48,580 bases of DNA from positions 1 to 48,580 of the forward strand of contig JAPOQN010000056.1 of assembly GCA_026710655.1 (NCBI GenBank), written 5' to 3'. Made by a program: the position numbers and the translations under genes. The stretch's first letter is position 1, and every line of letters begins with the position of its first letter. The notes under the pieces were generated by a model. It was not told the DNA's origin. It worked only from the letters and a program-made list of their open reading frames with translations, and ran no database searches. This document shows positions 28,681 through 36,059 of this stretch, piece after piece. The DNA comes from Chloroflexota bacterium (GTDB lineage: Bacteria > Chloroflexota > Dehalococcoidia > Tepidiformales > Tepidiformaceae).

Positions 28681-29492
28681 GCGACTTCCTCCCAGGCACG
28701 GTCCACGACCTCCTGTGGCGCCACCAGGTTCCAGCGGGAGAGGAGGCGGCCACTTCCCTTTCTCGCACCATCGACGTAGTGGGGCTGTCGCGGACTCTGG
28801 CGGCGGAGCGTCTCAAGGTGGCGCGAGTCGACCATGAGCCGCTCGCGGTGCCGCTCGAGAAAGAAGCCTACCTTCGCGGCCGTTGTCGAGTTGCCCAGGA
28901 GGAGGGCGTACTCCACGACCCGCTCGATGTCGAAGAACTCCACCGACTCGAGCGAGCGCCAGACCTCCTCCCAGCCCCCTGACTGGCGCAGACGATCGAG
29001 CATGTCCACCAGCGTGCGCTCAAGGCTCGTGACCCTCACGGCAACCCCCGCGCGCTCTGCGGTCAAAACACCGTGCATTTCGCTGCGTGATCGCACGAGC
29101 GCTTCCGGGAAGCGCGTCCCCCGGAAGAGATGAGAGCGGAACGTCAGTGGCGGGGACGGGCGTGCGGCCAGGTAGGTGAGGTGCTCCCAGGCCGAGTAGG
29201 CCCGGCCGTGGAACTCGAGGGCAGTGTGGTGCGACAACACGGCGTCCCGGGTCAGCCGAGACGCTATCACGAAGGGATCGACCGGAAAGGAGTGCGCGTC
29301 GGCTCCCGGTGGGACCACGGCGTAGAGGCCCCGGCGCACACGCACGAGCCGGTCGGCCTTCATGTGGTAGGCGAGAAGCGCCTCCTGGGCCCTCGGGCCC
29401 GTGCCACCGCGCGCCGACAGATGCGCGGCCAGTTCCTCGCCGGTGAACACCGGATGCCGGCGAAAGAACTCCTCGTGCTTGACGGCTGGCAT
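28677..29492 (-). CDS. abiEi: AbiEi-family antitoxin
   Basis: A 271-aa transcriptional repressor and antitoxin of the AbiE pair. The N-terminal winged helix (EEFFRRHPVFTGEELAAHL ... LVRVRRGLYAVVP) is followed by the AbiEi C-terminal antitoxin domain (LTRDAVLSHHTALEFHG, ERTLVDMLDRL). The ribosome binding site GGGAGG precedes the ATG. Members of the family bind inverted repeats in their own promoter, so autorepression from 29495-29600 is likely. Confidence 0.88.
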   Translation of the reverse strand: MPAVKHEEFFRRHPVFTGEELAAHLSARGGTGPRAQEALLAYHMKADRLVRVRRGLYAVVPPGADAHSFPVDPFVIASRLTRDAVLSHHTALEFHGRAYSAWEHLTYLAARPSPPLTFRSHLFRGTRFPEALVRSRSEMHGVLTAERAGVAVRVTSLERTLVDMLDRLRQSGGWEEVWRSLESVEFFDIERVVEYALLLGNSTTAAKVGFFLERHRERLMVDSRHLETLRRQSPRQPHYVDGARKGSGRLLSRWNLVAPQEVVDRAWEEVA

Positions 29493-29570
29493 GCCAGTTG
29501 TCCTCCCGCCGAAATGCCCGCTGGATGCTATGGTCGGTGGAGCCTTCCGCGAGCCAGTGCTCCCCGGACC

Positions 29571-29600
29571 TTGACATTTTGTCGGCTAACCCATTCTTAT
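29571..29600 (+). promoter_or_regulatory. Possible plus-strand promoter (TTGACA)
   Basis: A consensus -35 TTGACA (29571-29576) is followed after 18 nt by the weak -10 TCTTAT. It points away from abiE, towards a 46-codon frame at 29620 (MIIKEQVFEAG) and the CRISPR remnant. The product, if any, is unclear. Confidence 0.3.
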
Positions 29601-29891
29601 GCTAGGGGTTGGCCGTATGATCATCAAGGAGCAGGTCTTCGAGGCCGGCCCGCCCCGGATCTGGAGCAGATGGAACTCCCGATGCTTGGCCAAAAGGTTG
29701 GGCGCGGGCGGCCACGCTGATTCTCCCTCGTTTCATCGCGGCGGCTACCCCACATGAGGCCCCACCTGGAACCCGCAGGGGCGCTTCGCATACAGACACG
29801 GTAGAGAACATTCGTCCGGGCCAGCCAGCTCGACCCGGGGCATGTCGAACCTCGCGACGGGCCGCTCGCGGCCCGGATAGCGCTGGTGGGT

Positions 29892-30056
29892 ACAGCAAGG
29901 CCATCCAGCGGTGGGCGAGGATTGAAACCAGTTTGGCCGGGAGAGACGCTTCATAGCGTTACGGGGTCGCGCCCACCCTCAGCGGTGGGCGAGGATCCGG
30001 GCGATGACGGTCGCGAGCTGTCGCGCCCACCCTCAGCGGTGGGCGAGGATTGAAAC
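29892..30056 (+). CRISPR. Decayed CRISPR array, three repeats
   Basis: The best repeat (30020-30056, 37 nt) starts GTCGCGCCCACCCTCAGCGG and ends GGCGAGGATTGAAAC, with a GCCCACC/GGTGGGC stem and the ATTGAAAC 3' end typical of type I and III repeats. A second copy (29966-29996) lacks the GATTGAAAC end. A third (29892-29928) keeps only its 3' half. Repeat starts are 74 and 54 nt apart, so the first spacer is about 37 nt and the second has lost about 20 nt. No cas gene occurs in the window. Confidence 0.8.
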
Positions 30057-30104
30057 CTTCTTCGGCTTCGCGCGCGAGCGGCGCTTGGGCTGTCCTTACC
30101 CCGG

Positions 30105-30371
30105 CTAGCGAGCCGCCGGCGCTTCCCGCTCCGGGGGCAGTTTCGCAAGCGCGCGTCCCGCCGCCGTCAGCTTGACCGCGCGCGCGAGGCGGGGCGCGCG
30201 CACGATGAGGCCCAGGCTCTCACACACATCCAGCCAGTACGTCGCCACCGAGGTGGAGCTGAACCCGACCAGTTTCATCAGTTCGCGCATGGTCGGCGGG
30301 TAGCCGTAGGCACTCTGGTGGTGGGCGATCGCCTCGACCAATGCTCGCACATGGTTCTCACGGCCCGGCAT
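30105..30371 (-). CDS. LexA-like winged-helix DNA-binding protein (small)
   Basis: An 88-aa protein consisting of little more than a LexA N-terminal-type winged helix (HHQSAYGYPPTMRELMKLVG, FSSTSVATYWLDVCESLGLI, RAVKLTAAGRAL). The peptidase half of LexA is missing, so it should not self-cleave. Its start overlaps the end of the upstream XRE gene by 14 nt. It is the last gene of a four-regulator operon. Probable role: repressor of an SOS- or phage-like promoter. Confidence 0.7.
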   Translation of the reverse strand: MPGRENHVRALVEAIAHHQSAYGYPPTMRELMKLVGFSSTSVATYWLDVCESLGLIVRAPRLARAVKLTAAGRALAKLPPEREAPAAR

Positions 30372-30621
30372 GGCGACCCCTCACGACGGGCAGCAGGTGG
30401 GTGAGTTCCAGCGACGCGGCCAGTTCCTGGAGGGCGAGGAGGTGCAGGGCGTTGGGGCGGGTGCCACCGCGCCAGCGCCTGAGCGTAAGGGAGTTGGTCC
30501 CGAGACGCCGGGCCAGTTCGGTCCAGGTCAGGCCGGAGGCCTCCTTGAACCGCTCCAGACTCCGGGGGAAGTCCTCGGGGAAGACGTGCACTTCGCGGGG
30601 GAGCCGGCGCCGGCGGGGCAT
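30358..30621 (-). CDS. Small XRE-type HTH regulator
   Basis: An 87-aa protein with an N-terminal basic stretch (MPRRRRLPREV) and a helix-turn-helix (SGLTWTELARRLGTNSLTLR, WRGGTRPNALHLLAL). The segment FPEDFPRSLERFKEASGLTW closely matches LPEDFPQRLCRLRERSGLTW in the preceding gene, so the two are paralogues from a tandem duplication. It starts 4 nt after that gene's stop. Confidence 0.7.
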   Translation of the reverse strand: MPRRRRLPREVHVFPEDFPRSLERFKEASGLTWTELARRLGTNSLTLRRWRGGTRPNALHLLALQELAASLELTHLLPVVRGRHAGP

Positions 30622-30625
30622 GGCA

Positions 30626-30949
30626 TCAGCCCTCCCGCCCAGTGAGCTCGAAGTCGTCGCCCATGATCAGCATCACGCCGCCGGGTATGCGGCCCGCTAC
30701 CCGCAGGAGCGAGTGCAGGGCGCCGCCGCAGAGGTGCGCCCCGTGCCGCCAGCGCAGCACCTGCTTGGGGTCCGCTCCGACCGCCTCAGCGAAGTCGGTC
30801 CAGGTGAGCCCACTGCGCTCCCTCAGCCGGCAGAGGCGCTGGGGGAAGTCCTCCGGGAGCTCGCCCGTCTCGTAGGGCACCAGGCGACCACGGATCCTCA
30901 ACTGGTGCGCCGCAACCGCGGGTTGTTCGCGGTGGTTAGTCGTTCTCAT
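30626..30949 (-). CDS. XRE-type HTH regulator
   Basis: A 107-aa DNA-binding protein with the motif SGLTWTDFAEAVGADPKQVL and WRHGAHLCGGALHSLL. The N-terminal extension (MRTTNHREQPAVAAHQLRIR) is basic. It overlaps the preceding XRE gene by 14 nt and is a paralogue of the next one. It probably acts on this operon or the divergent promoter. Confidence 0.68.
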   Translation of the reverse strand: MRTTNHREQPAVAAHQLRIRGRLVPYETGELPEDFPQRLCRLRERSGLTWTDFAEAVGADPKQVLRWRHGAHLCGGALHSLLRVAGRIPGGVMLIMGDDFELTGREG

Positions 30950-31175
30950 CTCGGTCCTCCAGTTCGAAGAGTTCGTCGAAGCCGCTCATGCCCAGGACGG
31001 CCTGCAGGCGCCGCCGGACGGAGCCCGAGGGGGCGCGTCCCTCGTTGACCAGGGCGGAGAGGTAGCCGGGGGTGATGCCGGCCTCGCGGGCGAGCCAGGA
31101 CTGCGAGCGATTGAGGGCCTCGAGGCGCTTCCAGAGCACCTCGCGTTTGAGCCGGACCGGGGGGCGTGTTCGCAT
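30936..31175 (-). CDS. XRE-type HTH regulator, first gene of the repressor operon
   Basis: A 79-aa Cro/CI-like protein. The helix-turn-helix is SQSWLAREAGITPGYLSALV followed by NEGRAPSGSVRRRLQAVLG, and the acidic tail is FDELFELEDRDEND. It is divergent from the XRE gene at 31290, with which it shares a 114-bp intergenic region that must hold both promoters. Confidence 0.72.
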   Translation of the reverse strand: MRTRPPVRLKREVLWKRLEALNRSQSWLAREAGITPGYLSALVNEGRAPSGSVRRRLQAVLGMSGFDELFELEDRDEND

Positions 31176-31219
31176 GTCAGTACCCTAATTTGTGATAAGG
31201 GGCAGGATGTTAGTTAGAC

Positions 31220-31255
31220 TTCTTGTTGCAGTCAAGAACAGACGTTCGGTATCCT
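31220..31255 (+). promoter_or_regulatory. Promoter with overlapping operator for the plus-strand XRE gene
   Basis: TTGCAG (31226-31231) and TATCCT (31250-31255) form a sigma-70-like promoter with an 18-bp spacer. The inverted repeat TTCTTG (31220-31225) and CAAGAA (31233-31238) covers the -35, the expected layout of a repressor operator. The next transcription unit is the XRE gene starting at 31290. Confidence 0.55.
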
Positions 31256-31289
31256 TGGCCGCCCTACGAGTCAGGAGGCGCCCACGCAC

Positions 31290-31646
31290 ATGCCGGAGGA
31301 GCGGGACTACAGGTGGAGGGAGAGCGGCGCCCGCATCCGCCAGGCGCGCACGAAAGTGGGTCTCACGCAGAAGGAGGTGAGCGAGCTCCTTGGCGTCAGC
31401 GCTCACGCCGTCTGGTGCTGGGAGGCGGGCAAGAACAAGCCGAGCGGGGAGCACCTCGTCGAGCTGGCCTCCCGCTGCGAGGTGAGCACCGACTGGCTGC
31501 TGGGACGGGAGGTGGTGGAAGCGGAAGTGCTCGACGAAGCGGAGGTCTCCTTCCGCAACTCCGTGGCCGGCCTCCCCCTTGAGGACCTGGAGGAGATACA
31601 GCACTTCATCGACTTCGTGCGCCAACAGCGGCGCAGGAAGCGGTAG
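31290..31646 (+). CDS. XRE-family transcriptional regulator
   Basis: A 118-aa CI/Cro-like regulator. The helix-turn-helix region IRQARTKVGLTQKEVSELLG, VSAHAVWCWEAGKNKPSGEH and the following STDWLLG are textbook XRE. The tail (LEEIQHFIDFVRQQRRRKR) is helical and basic. Such regulators commonly precede an ImmA/IrrE metalloprotease gene that cleaves them, and a degenerate ImmA-like frame does follow here. Confidence 0.85.
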   Translation: MPEERDYRWRESGARIRQARTKVGLTQKEVSELLGVSAHAVWCWEAGKNKPSGEHLVELASRCEVSTDWLLGREVVEAEVLDEAEVSFRNSVAGLPLEDLEEIQHFIDFVRQQRRRKR

Positions 31647-31681
31647 CCGGCGGTGAGTCGAGCGACGAAGCGGGGTTCGGC

Positions 31682-32000
31682 GTGGCGGCGAGAGCCGGGA
31701 TTGCGGGCCAGGTGGACGCTCCGGCGTCGACCGGCGACCCGGGGCTGGTGGTGAAGCGCTCACCCTCCTGTGCGTTCGAGGAGATGCGCATCGGCAAGTT
31801 CATCGCGGTCGCGGACCCGTTCGAACCGGAGTGGCGGCGCCCGGTCGTCGCCCACGGCGTCGGGCACGGGTTCGCGCGCCCCGGCAACCAGCTCTGGAGA
31901 CGGAGGCATACCGATCTCGGCCACGGCTTCGAGCGGGCAGCGAAGGACTTCTCCTTTGGCCTCCTCGTGGACTCCCGCGGCCTGTCGATCTCGTATGGAA
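31682..32000 (+). pseudogene. Degenerate ImmA/IrrE-family metallopeptidase
   Basis: The frame contains FEEMRIGKFIAVADPFEPEW, then VVAHGVGHGFARPGNQLWRR and DLGHGFERAAKDF. This matches ImmA/IrrE proteases, whose zinc motif is HELGH followed by a conserved HPGNQ-type segment. Here the motif is HGVGH, so the catalytic glutamate is replaced by glycine and protease activity should be lost. After about residue 105 the sequence stops resembling the family and the frame runs into unrelated protein to 32386. Together with the upstream XRE gene it was probably an XRE/ImmA phage-type switch. Confidence 0.6.
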
Positions 32001-32049
32001 ACTGCGCTGCACGCCGAACTGCGACCCTGCGTCGCGGCGGAAGCAATCC

Positions 32050-32180
32050 GTGTCCGAGCGTCGCTGGGACCGCTGTGTGCGCGACATGCTGGACTGCTGC
32101 GGGAAGGTGCGTGGCTACGCGGCAGGCCGGGATCGCGCCGCGCTCTTCACCAACGACCTTGTCTACGAGGCCGCGCACGC
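32050..32180 (+). pseudogene. N-terminal remnant of a HepT-like (DUF86) toxin
   Basis: The frame contains SERRWDRCVRDMLDCCGKVR and then DRAALFTNDLVYEAAHAR, matching the start of HepT/DUF86 proteins (WDxYVRDML..C..K...Y..G.D...F). The rest of the family's sequence (RNLEVIGEAA and the RX4HX motif) is absent, and no MNT partner is seen. The frame is formally open from 31831 to 32211. Confidence 0.5.
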
Positions 32181-32215
32181 ACGCGCCGATCTGCCCCTTT
32201 CAAGTCCCTGAGGGC

Positions 32216-32523
32216 TCCCGTTTCGCTGCGACGGTGACGCCCACCGAGGCTGGCCGGGTACGCAGGGGTTCACGCTCGCACCCCCTTCTAGGACCTCCCG
32301 CCGCAAGGCCGCATGTGGTCTCCTCAGAGGCGCACTTGCACGGCCGCCGGGGCCGTTTGCCAGTCGCAGACGTGTACAGGGAATGAGGGTCTGTCTGCAA
32401 ATTGCAGATGCCGGTCCTGAGCCCGCGAAACCGGGCGTTTCCGGGGAACGCAACCTGCCGGTCCCGGGGATGTCCACCGTCCCGCCGGTTCCGGTCGGAG
32501 AACGCGGAAAAGGAGCATTTTGT
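32216..32523 (+). promoter_or_regulatory. Upstream region of the HTH membrane protein with palindrome TCTGCAA-A-TTGCAGA
   Basis: No gene is supported in this stretch. A perfect 7-bp inverted repeat (TCTGCAA 32394-32400, TTGCAGA 32402-32408) is a candidate operator for the gene at 32524. The sequence near 32264 (GGGGTTCACGCTCGCACCCCC) loosely resembles the palindromes at 25042 and 37678. Confidence 0.4.
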
Positions 32524-33504
32524 ATGCCCGGGAAGAGCGACGGACACGGTGTCGAGAAGGGTGCGCGGGAGCCCGTCGGGCCAACAGGAGGGAGTCCTGC
32601 GGCAGCCGTCGGAGCGGAGGTCACCGAGAGCGGGGGAGCGCCGGAGGAGCACGAGCTGCGACTGATGGCGCTGCTCGCGGAGCTGGTGCGCGAGCGAGGA
32701 CGCCCCGGTGCGGCGGAGGCGTTGGACCTCGATCCCCGGACGGTGGCCGCGGCCCTGAAGCGGGGGGCGCTGTCGAGGCGGGTGCGGTCGGCGCTCGAAC
32801 GCGTCTCCACGGCAGAGGGACATGCGGAGGAAGACGGGGTTGCGGAGGGGGAGCCTGCGACGGTCGCCAGCGCACAGCAGGAACGCGTGGAGGCGGTGGG
32901 GCGGGAGGTGCAGGCCACCCGTGAGCTCGCCGTGGAAGGGAACACCACATTGCGTGAGGAACACGCTCGGGACCTGCGGCAGGTCGAGCGGAGGCTGGCC
33001 CGGCTGGAGTCGTTGCTGGAGGGTCACCACCCGACCACCGAGGCTGTTCCCGATGGAGAGCCGGTGGTAGGCGGCTCGGCACCGCGGCAGCAAGGGGCGC
33101 CTCCTGCGCCCTGGAGGCAGTACCCCGACCTCGTCACCAGGGAACCCGCGGGCGACGACGCCCAGGTGTACGGCGAGGCCTGGACGCTGGTGGAGGAGTG
33201 GCGGGCGCTGTGGCAGGTGCACGAGCGTCCGGGCAAGGGCCTGGCGTGGCTGAAACGCGAGGTGCGGATCCTCGAGCTGGAGGTGGCGATGCTGGAGGAG
33301 TACGAGCTGACGCTGCCGCCGGCGACCTACCCCCAGCGGGGCCTGGCGCTGCGCACCCACCTCGGCTGGCGGCTGCAGGCGCTCGCGAACAGGAGGCGGG
33401 CGCATGCCTGGGCGCGGCTGGGGCGCTGGCTGCGGGGCGGCCTCGTGTTCGGGCTCCTCGCGGGCGTGACCATCTTCATGCTGCTGGCCAGCGCGAGTTC
33501 CTAG
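32524..33504 (+). CDS. HTH-coiled-coil protein with C-terminal membrane anchor, unknown
   Basis: A 326-aa protein. The ATG at 32524 follows AAGGAG. Residues about 50-90 form a helix-turn-helix-like unit (LMALLAELVRERGRPGAAEA, LDLDPRTVAAALKRGALSRR). A long helical, probably coiled-coil segment follows (about 120-175, EREVQATRELAV to RRLARLESLLEG) and another near 240-290 (LVEEWRALWQ to RILELEVAMLEEYEL). The C-terminus has one membrane helix (GGLVFGLLAGVTIFMLLASA). The order DNA-binding domain, coiled coil, tail anchor suggests a membrane-tethered regulator, or a DNA-tethering protein of a mobile element. No family recognised. Confidence 0.6.
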   Translation: MPGKSDGHGVEKGAREPVGPTGGSPAAAVGAEVTESGGAPEEHELRLMALLAELVRERGRPGAAEALDLDPRTVAAALKRGALSRRVRSALERVSTAEGHAEEDGVAEGEPATVASAQQERVEAVGREVQATRELAVEGNTTLREEHARDLRQVERRLARLESLLEGHHPTTEAVPDGEPVVGGSAPRQQGAPPAPWRQYPDLVTREPAGDDAQVYGEAWTLVEEWRALWQVHERPGKGLAWLKREVRILELEVAMLEEYELTLPPATYPQRGLALRTHLGWRLQALANRRRAHAWARLGRWLRGGLVFGLLAGVTIFMLLASASS

Positions 33505-33662
33505 GCCGGCCCCTCGACCCCGCCTTCGACCAAGGGTCCGCCATGGGGACGTTCCGCCGGTGGCGGTGGTGGACCGCTCACTGAACGCCGAGAGACGCTT
33601 CCGTAGCCTCAGTGCTCAAGAGCGCGGCGGGGAAGCAGTCCAGCACGCAGACCAGGTTCCGC

Positions 33663-33685
33663 TGGTACGCTACGGCTACGTACCA
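33663..33685. promoter_or_regulatory. Palindrome TGGTACG-N9-CGTACCA
   Basis: A perfect 7-bp inverted repeat (33663-33669 and 33679-33685) lies 17 bp upstream of the ATG at 33702. The position fits an operator over the promoter or transcript start. Confidence 0.5.
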
Positions 33686-33701
33686 GGTAGGGAGCACCGC
33701 C

Positions 33702-33935
33702 ATGGTGAAGTTCACGCGCGTCAAGTCATCCGCTGCCCCAGGACCGATGCGGTCGACGGGAAGGCTCACGGCGCGGATGCGCCAGTACGAGGACTACGTG
33801 AACGCGGTGAAGTCCAGCGAGGTGGGCCAGCTGACCCCCGACGAGGGGGAGACCACCCGTGGTCTGGCGCTCCGCGTCTCGCGCGCCGCGAAGCGAGTAG
33901 GCAAGACGGCCGACACCTGGGTGCGCGACGGTTAG
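33702..33935 (+). CDS. Small basic protein of unknown function, 77 aa
   Basis: The frame encodes MVKFTRVKSSAAPGPMRSTG, RLTARMRQYEDYVNAVKSSE and a helical end (RGLALRVSRAAKRVGKTADTW), a basic protein that might bind nucleic acid. GGGAG precedes the ATG. The stop TAG is followed in frame by VYFVVS and a second stop, so the ancestral protein was probably seven residues longer and has acquired an early stop. No family name is known to me. Confidence 0.5.
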   Translation: MVKFTRVKSSAAPGPMRSTGRLTARMRQYEDYVNAVKSSEVGQLTPDEGETTRGLALRVSRAAKRVGKTADTWVRDG

Positions 33936-34032
33936 GTGTACTTCGTCGTTTCCTAGGGTCCTGGCTCGCCAGGCGAGGGGTGGGCGTCCTGCGGCGGCGG
34001 GTGCTGGGAACCCGGGGGTAAGGAGGCCATGC

Positions 34033-34677
34033 GTGGCGACCATCGACCAGTTCGTGGCCCGTTACCCCAGGCTGTACCACATGGCCGAGGGCGGTAGCTG
34101 GCCCAGCATCAAGCGACACGGACTGTTGAGCACATCGGCGCTCCTCCAGTTGTTCGGAGTGGGCGATGCGGAACGACGCAGGCGCGAAGCTGAGTGGCGC
34201 CCTGAGAGCGTCACCATTGAGCACCCCGAGCATGGCGTAGCGGTCATCCGGGACCAGCGCCCCATGCGGCCGAAGGCGTTGGAGCTGGTCCTGGATGGAA
34301 TGACCACGGGCGAGTGGTACCAACTCCTCAACGGCAAGACGTTCTTCTGGGTGTGCGAGAGAGATCTCAAGAAGTTCCTGAACGCCTCGCTGTATAAGGC
34401 TCGACCGCACGACGTGCTCACCGTGGACACGCGCGAGATGCTCCGGCGCCATTGGGACCGCATCACGCTCGCCCCCTTCAACACCGGCTCCACGCTTGGC
34501 CGCAGGCGCTCTCGTGGCCCAGGGACTTTCCAGCGCATCGAGGACTACTCGCTGGGCGACCGGCACTCCGACGTTGTTGAACTGGCCGTCGCGCACCATG
34601 TTCCCGACATCGCCGACCTGACGATGGCCCTGGAGCAGCGAAGAGGGTCAGGTCCACCGGTAGCAGTGCCAATGTGA
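34033..34677 (+). CDS. DUF7002-like protein (possible ADP-ribosyltransferase fold)
   Basis: A 214-aa protein starting at GTG 34033 after AAGGAGG. Its opening ARYPRLYHMAEGGSWPSIKR and HGLLSTSALLQLFGV resembles DUF7002 and DarT-like ADP-ribosyltransferases, where an H-x-T-like segment and a loop of this kind form the NAD+ pocket. A later WYQLLNGKTFFWVCERDLKK fits the same family. The C-terminus (RIEDYSLGDRHSDVVELAV) has the usual acidic region. A macrodomain antitoxin such as DarG is not seen nearby. DUF7002 is my best match from memory; enzymatic activity is inference. Confidence 0.6.
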   Translation: MATIDQFVARYPRLYHMAEGGSWPSIKRHGLLSTSALLQLFGVGDAERRRREAEWRPESVTIEHPEHGVAVIRDQRPMRPKALELVLDGMTTGEWYQLLNGKTFFWVCERDLKKFLNASLYKARPHDVLTVDTREMLRRHWDRITLAPFNTGSTLGRRRSRGPGTFQRIEDYSLGDRHSDVVELAVAHHVPDIADLTMALEQRRGSGPPVAVPM

Positions 34678-34776
34678 CCTGGGACGCCTTCGCCAGCGGC
34701 CTGGGCTGAGGCGGCGCATCCTCACGCCCGACCGTGGGGGAGGCGGCAGGTCCGGGCGGCGGTCATCCGGGTTCGC

Positions 34777-35100
34777 TCAGCCAACGCATGGCGGTCGGGT
34801 GAACAGCGCCTGCTCCGCAACACGCAGCCACTCCTGCCCCTGGGCGGGCTCGTTCCCGTTCGAGCGGCCGGCGCAGTCCCCCGTCAGCAGGACCAGCGCC
34901 GCGATCAGTGCGGCCAGCCCCGCCGCGATGCCGAGGGCGGCAAGGGCCGTCCCCATCGACCGCTTCGCGCGGCGCAGCGGCGCGGGCCTGCTCGCGCCTC
35001 CGACGCTCCACGGGGCTCGGCCCTCTCTTCGCGAGAAGGGACGACGAGCCGGTCCGGGGTCATCCGGTTTGAGCAGGCGCGGTCGCTGCGAATTGGGCAT
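34777..35100 (-). CDS. Possible small membrane protein, 107 aa
   Basis: The frame from ATG 35100 has a basic N-terminal region (MPNSQRPRLLKPDDPGPARR ... LRRAKR), one hydrophobic helix (ALAALGIAAGLAALIAALVLL) and an external tail with two cysteines (TGDCAGRSNG ... TRPPCVG). The layout is that of a type II anchored protein. No clear ribosome binding site is visible, so confidence is limited. Confidence 0.35.
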   Translation of the reverse strand: MPNSQRPRLLKPDDPGPARRPFSRREGRAPWSVGGASRPAPLRRAKRSMGTALAALGIAAGLAALIAALVLLTGDCAGRSNGNEPAQGQEWLRVAEQALFTRPPCVG

Positions 35101-35846
35101 GTGTCCACAACCAGTGTGCTGGCTGCGGGCAGCGCCTGGCCAGTGCGGACCGCCGACCGAAGGTGACGTGTTGAGGAGCATCTCGTGACCGCCTCTTAGG
35201 GTTCCGTCGAAGTTCCGTCGAAGTAGATCAAACACTTTCGCCCGAAAGGCCCGAAACCCCTTCCATCAAGGCGGGCGATGTGGCGATACTCATCCTCGAT
35301 TTCTGGCTTTTCCAGCGTTTCCCGCCTGAGAAACCTGGGGGTGCTTCCTTCGGCCCGGAGGACCCAGCGGGATTGACCAAGCGTCTCCCAACGGGTTCCC
35401 AACGAAGGAACTGCCGCTGAGTGGAGTGTAGAAGTCCTTCGCCCAGCAGCCCGCAGCCAGTGTGCCGGCAGCACCTGGGGACCGTCGGGGAAGTGCGTCT
35501 CGCGCACAGCCCGTTTCCCCGACCCCGCACCCCGGCCCACCCGCAGGAACCCACCGCATGGCACGTACAACGGGGGCTCGCCAGCGTCTCTTCTGAGTGC
35601 TCGGGCGAGCCCTCCCACGTTTTCAGAGCGCAGTCCCGCCGAGCAGATCGTTGCGAGCAGCGCTTCCCCACCCGGAGCAACACCCCGGCCGCACCGCGTT
35701 CGAACCGCGAGCGGGTCCGGGTACAAGCCACTCCCCCGTTCCCCGGTTTCGCATCCGACCGTGGGCGGAGTGTGTCCAGCGACCAACGAACCTCCGCGCC
35801 GTGGATGCGGGTGCGGGCCAGCCAGATGCACGCAGAGGAGAGAGGC
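35101..35846. other. Long non-coding region upstream of the replication operon
   Basis: No gene is supported over about 750 bp. It contains a perfect tandem repeat of the 11-mer GTTCCGTCGAA (35201-35211 and 35212-35222), followed by a less GC-rich stretch (35223-35330). Its position directly before the primase/SSB operon makes it a candidate for a replication origin or the operon's control region; two iterons are little evidence on their own. Confidence 0.35.
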
Positions 35847-36059
35847 ATGCACATCACGGAAGCGATCACGACGGCCGCCCGCATGGGGTGGCGCACCCGG
35901 CTGCTGGCGACGGTCCTGCTGATAGGCCCGCTGCCGCTGACCGGCGACCTGGAGCTCTTCGCGCTGAACGCGGCGGGCCTCGTCCTGGGAGCGCTGGTGC
36001 TCCGCCAGCTCATCCGCCCGACCACACGACCCACCACCACAACGAGGAGAACCCGATGA
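35847..36059 (+). CDS. Small membrane protein, 70 aa, first gene of the replication operon
   Basis: The ATG at 35847 follows GAGGAGAGAGG. The protein has two hydrophobic segments (LLATVLLIGPLPLTG and FALNAAGLVLGALVLRQLI) and a Thr/Arg-rich tail (TTRPTTTTRRTR). Its stop overlaps the next start (ATGA), so it belongs to the same transcript as the primase. No family recognised. Confidence 0.5.
   Translation: MHITEAITTAARMGWRTRLLATVLLIGPLPLTGDLELFALNAAGLVLGALVLRQLIRPTTRPTTTTRRTR

Noticed and set aside
29929..29965. CRISPR spacer matching another part of the window
   Set aside because: No convincing match was seen by eye; a database search would be needed.
32200..33405. 401-aa minus-strand open frame
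   Set aside because: Antisense to the HTH membrane protein, which has AAGGAG, an HTH and a membrane helix; the antisense translation is Arg/Pro-rich noise.
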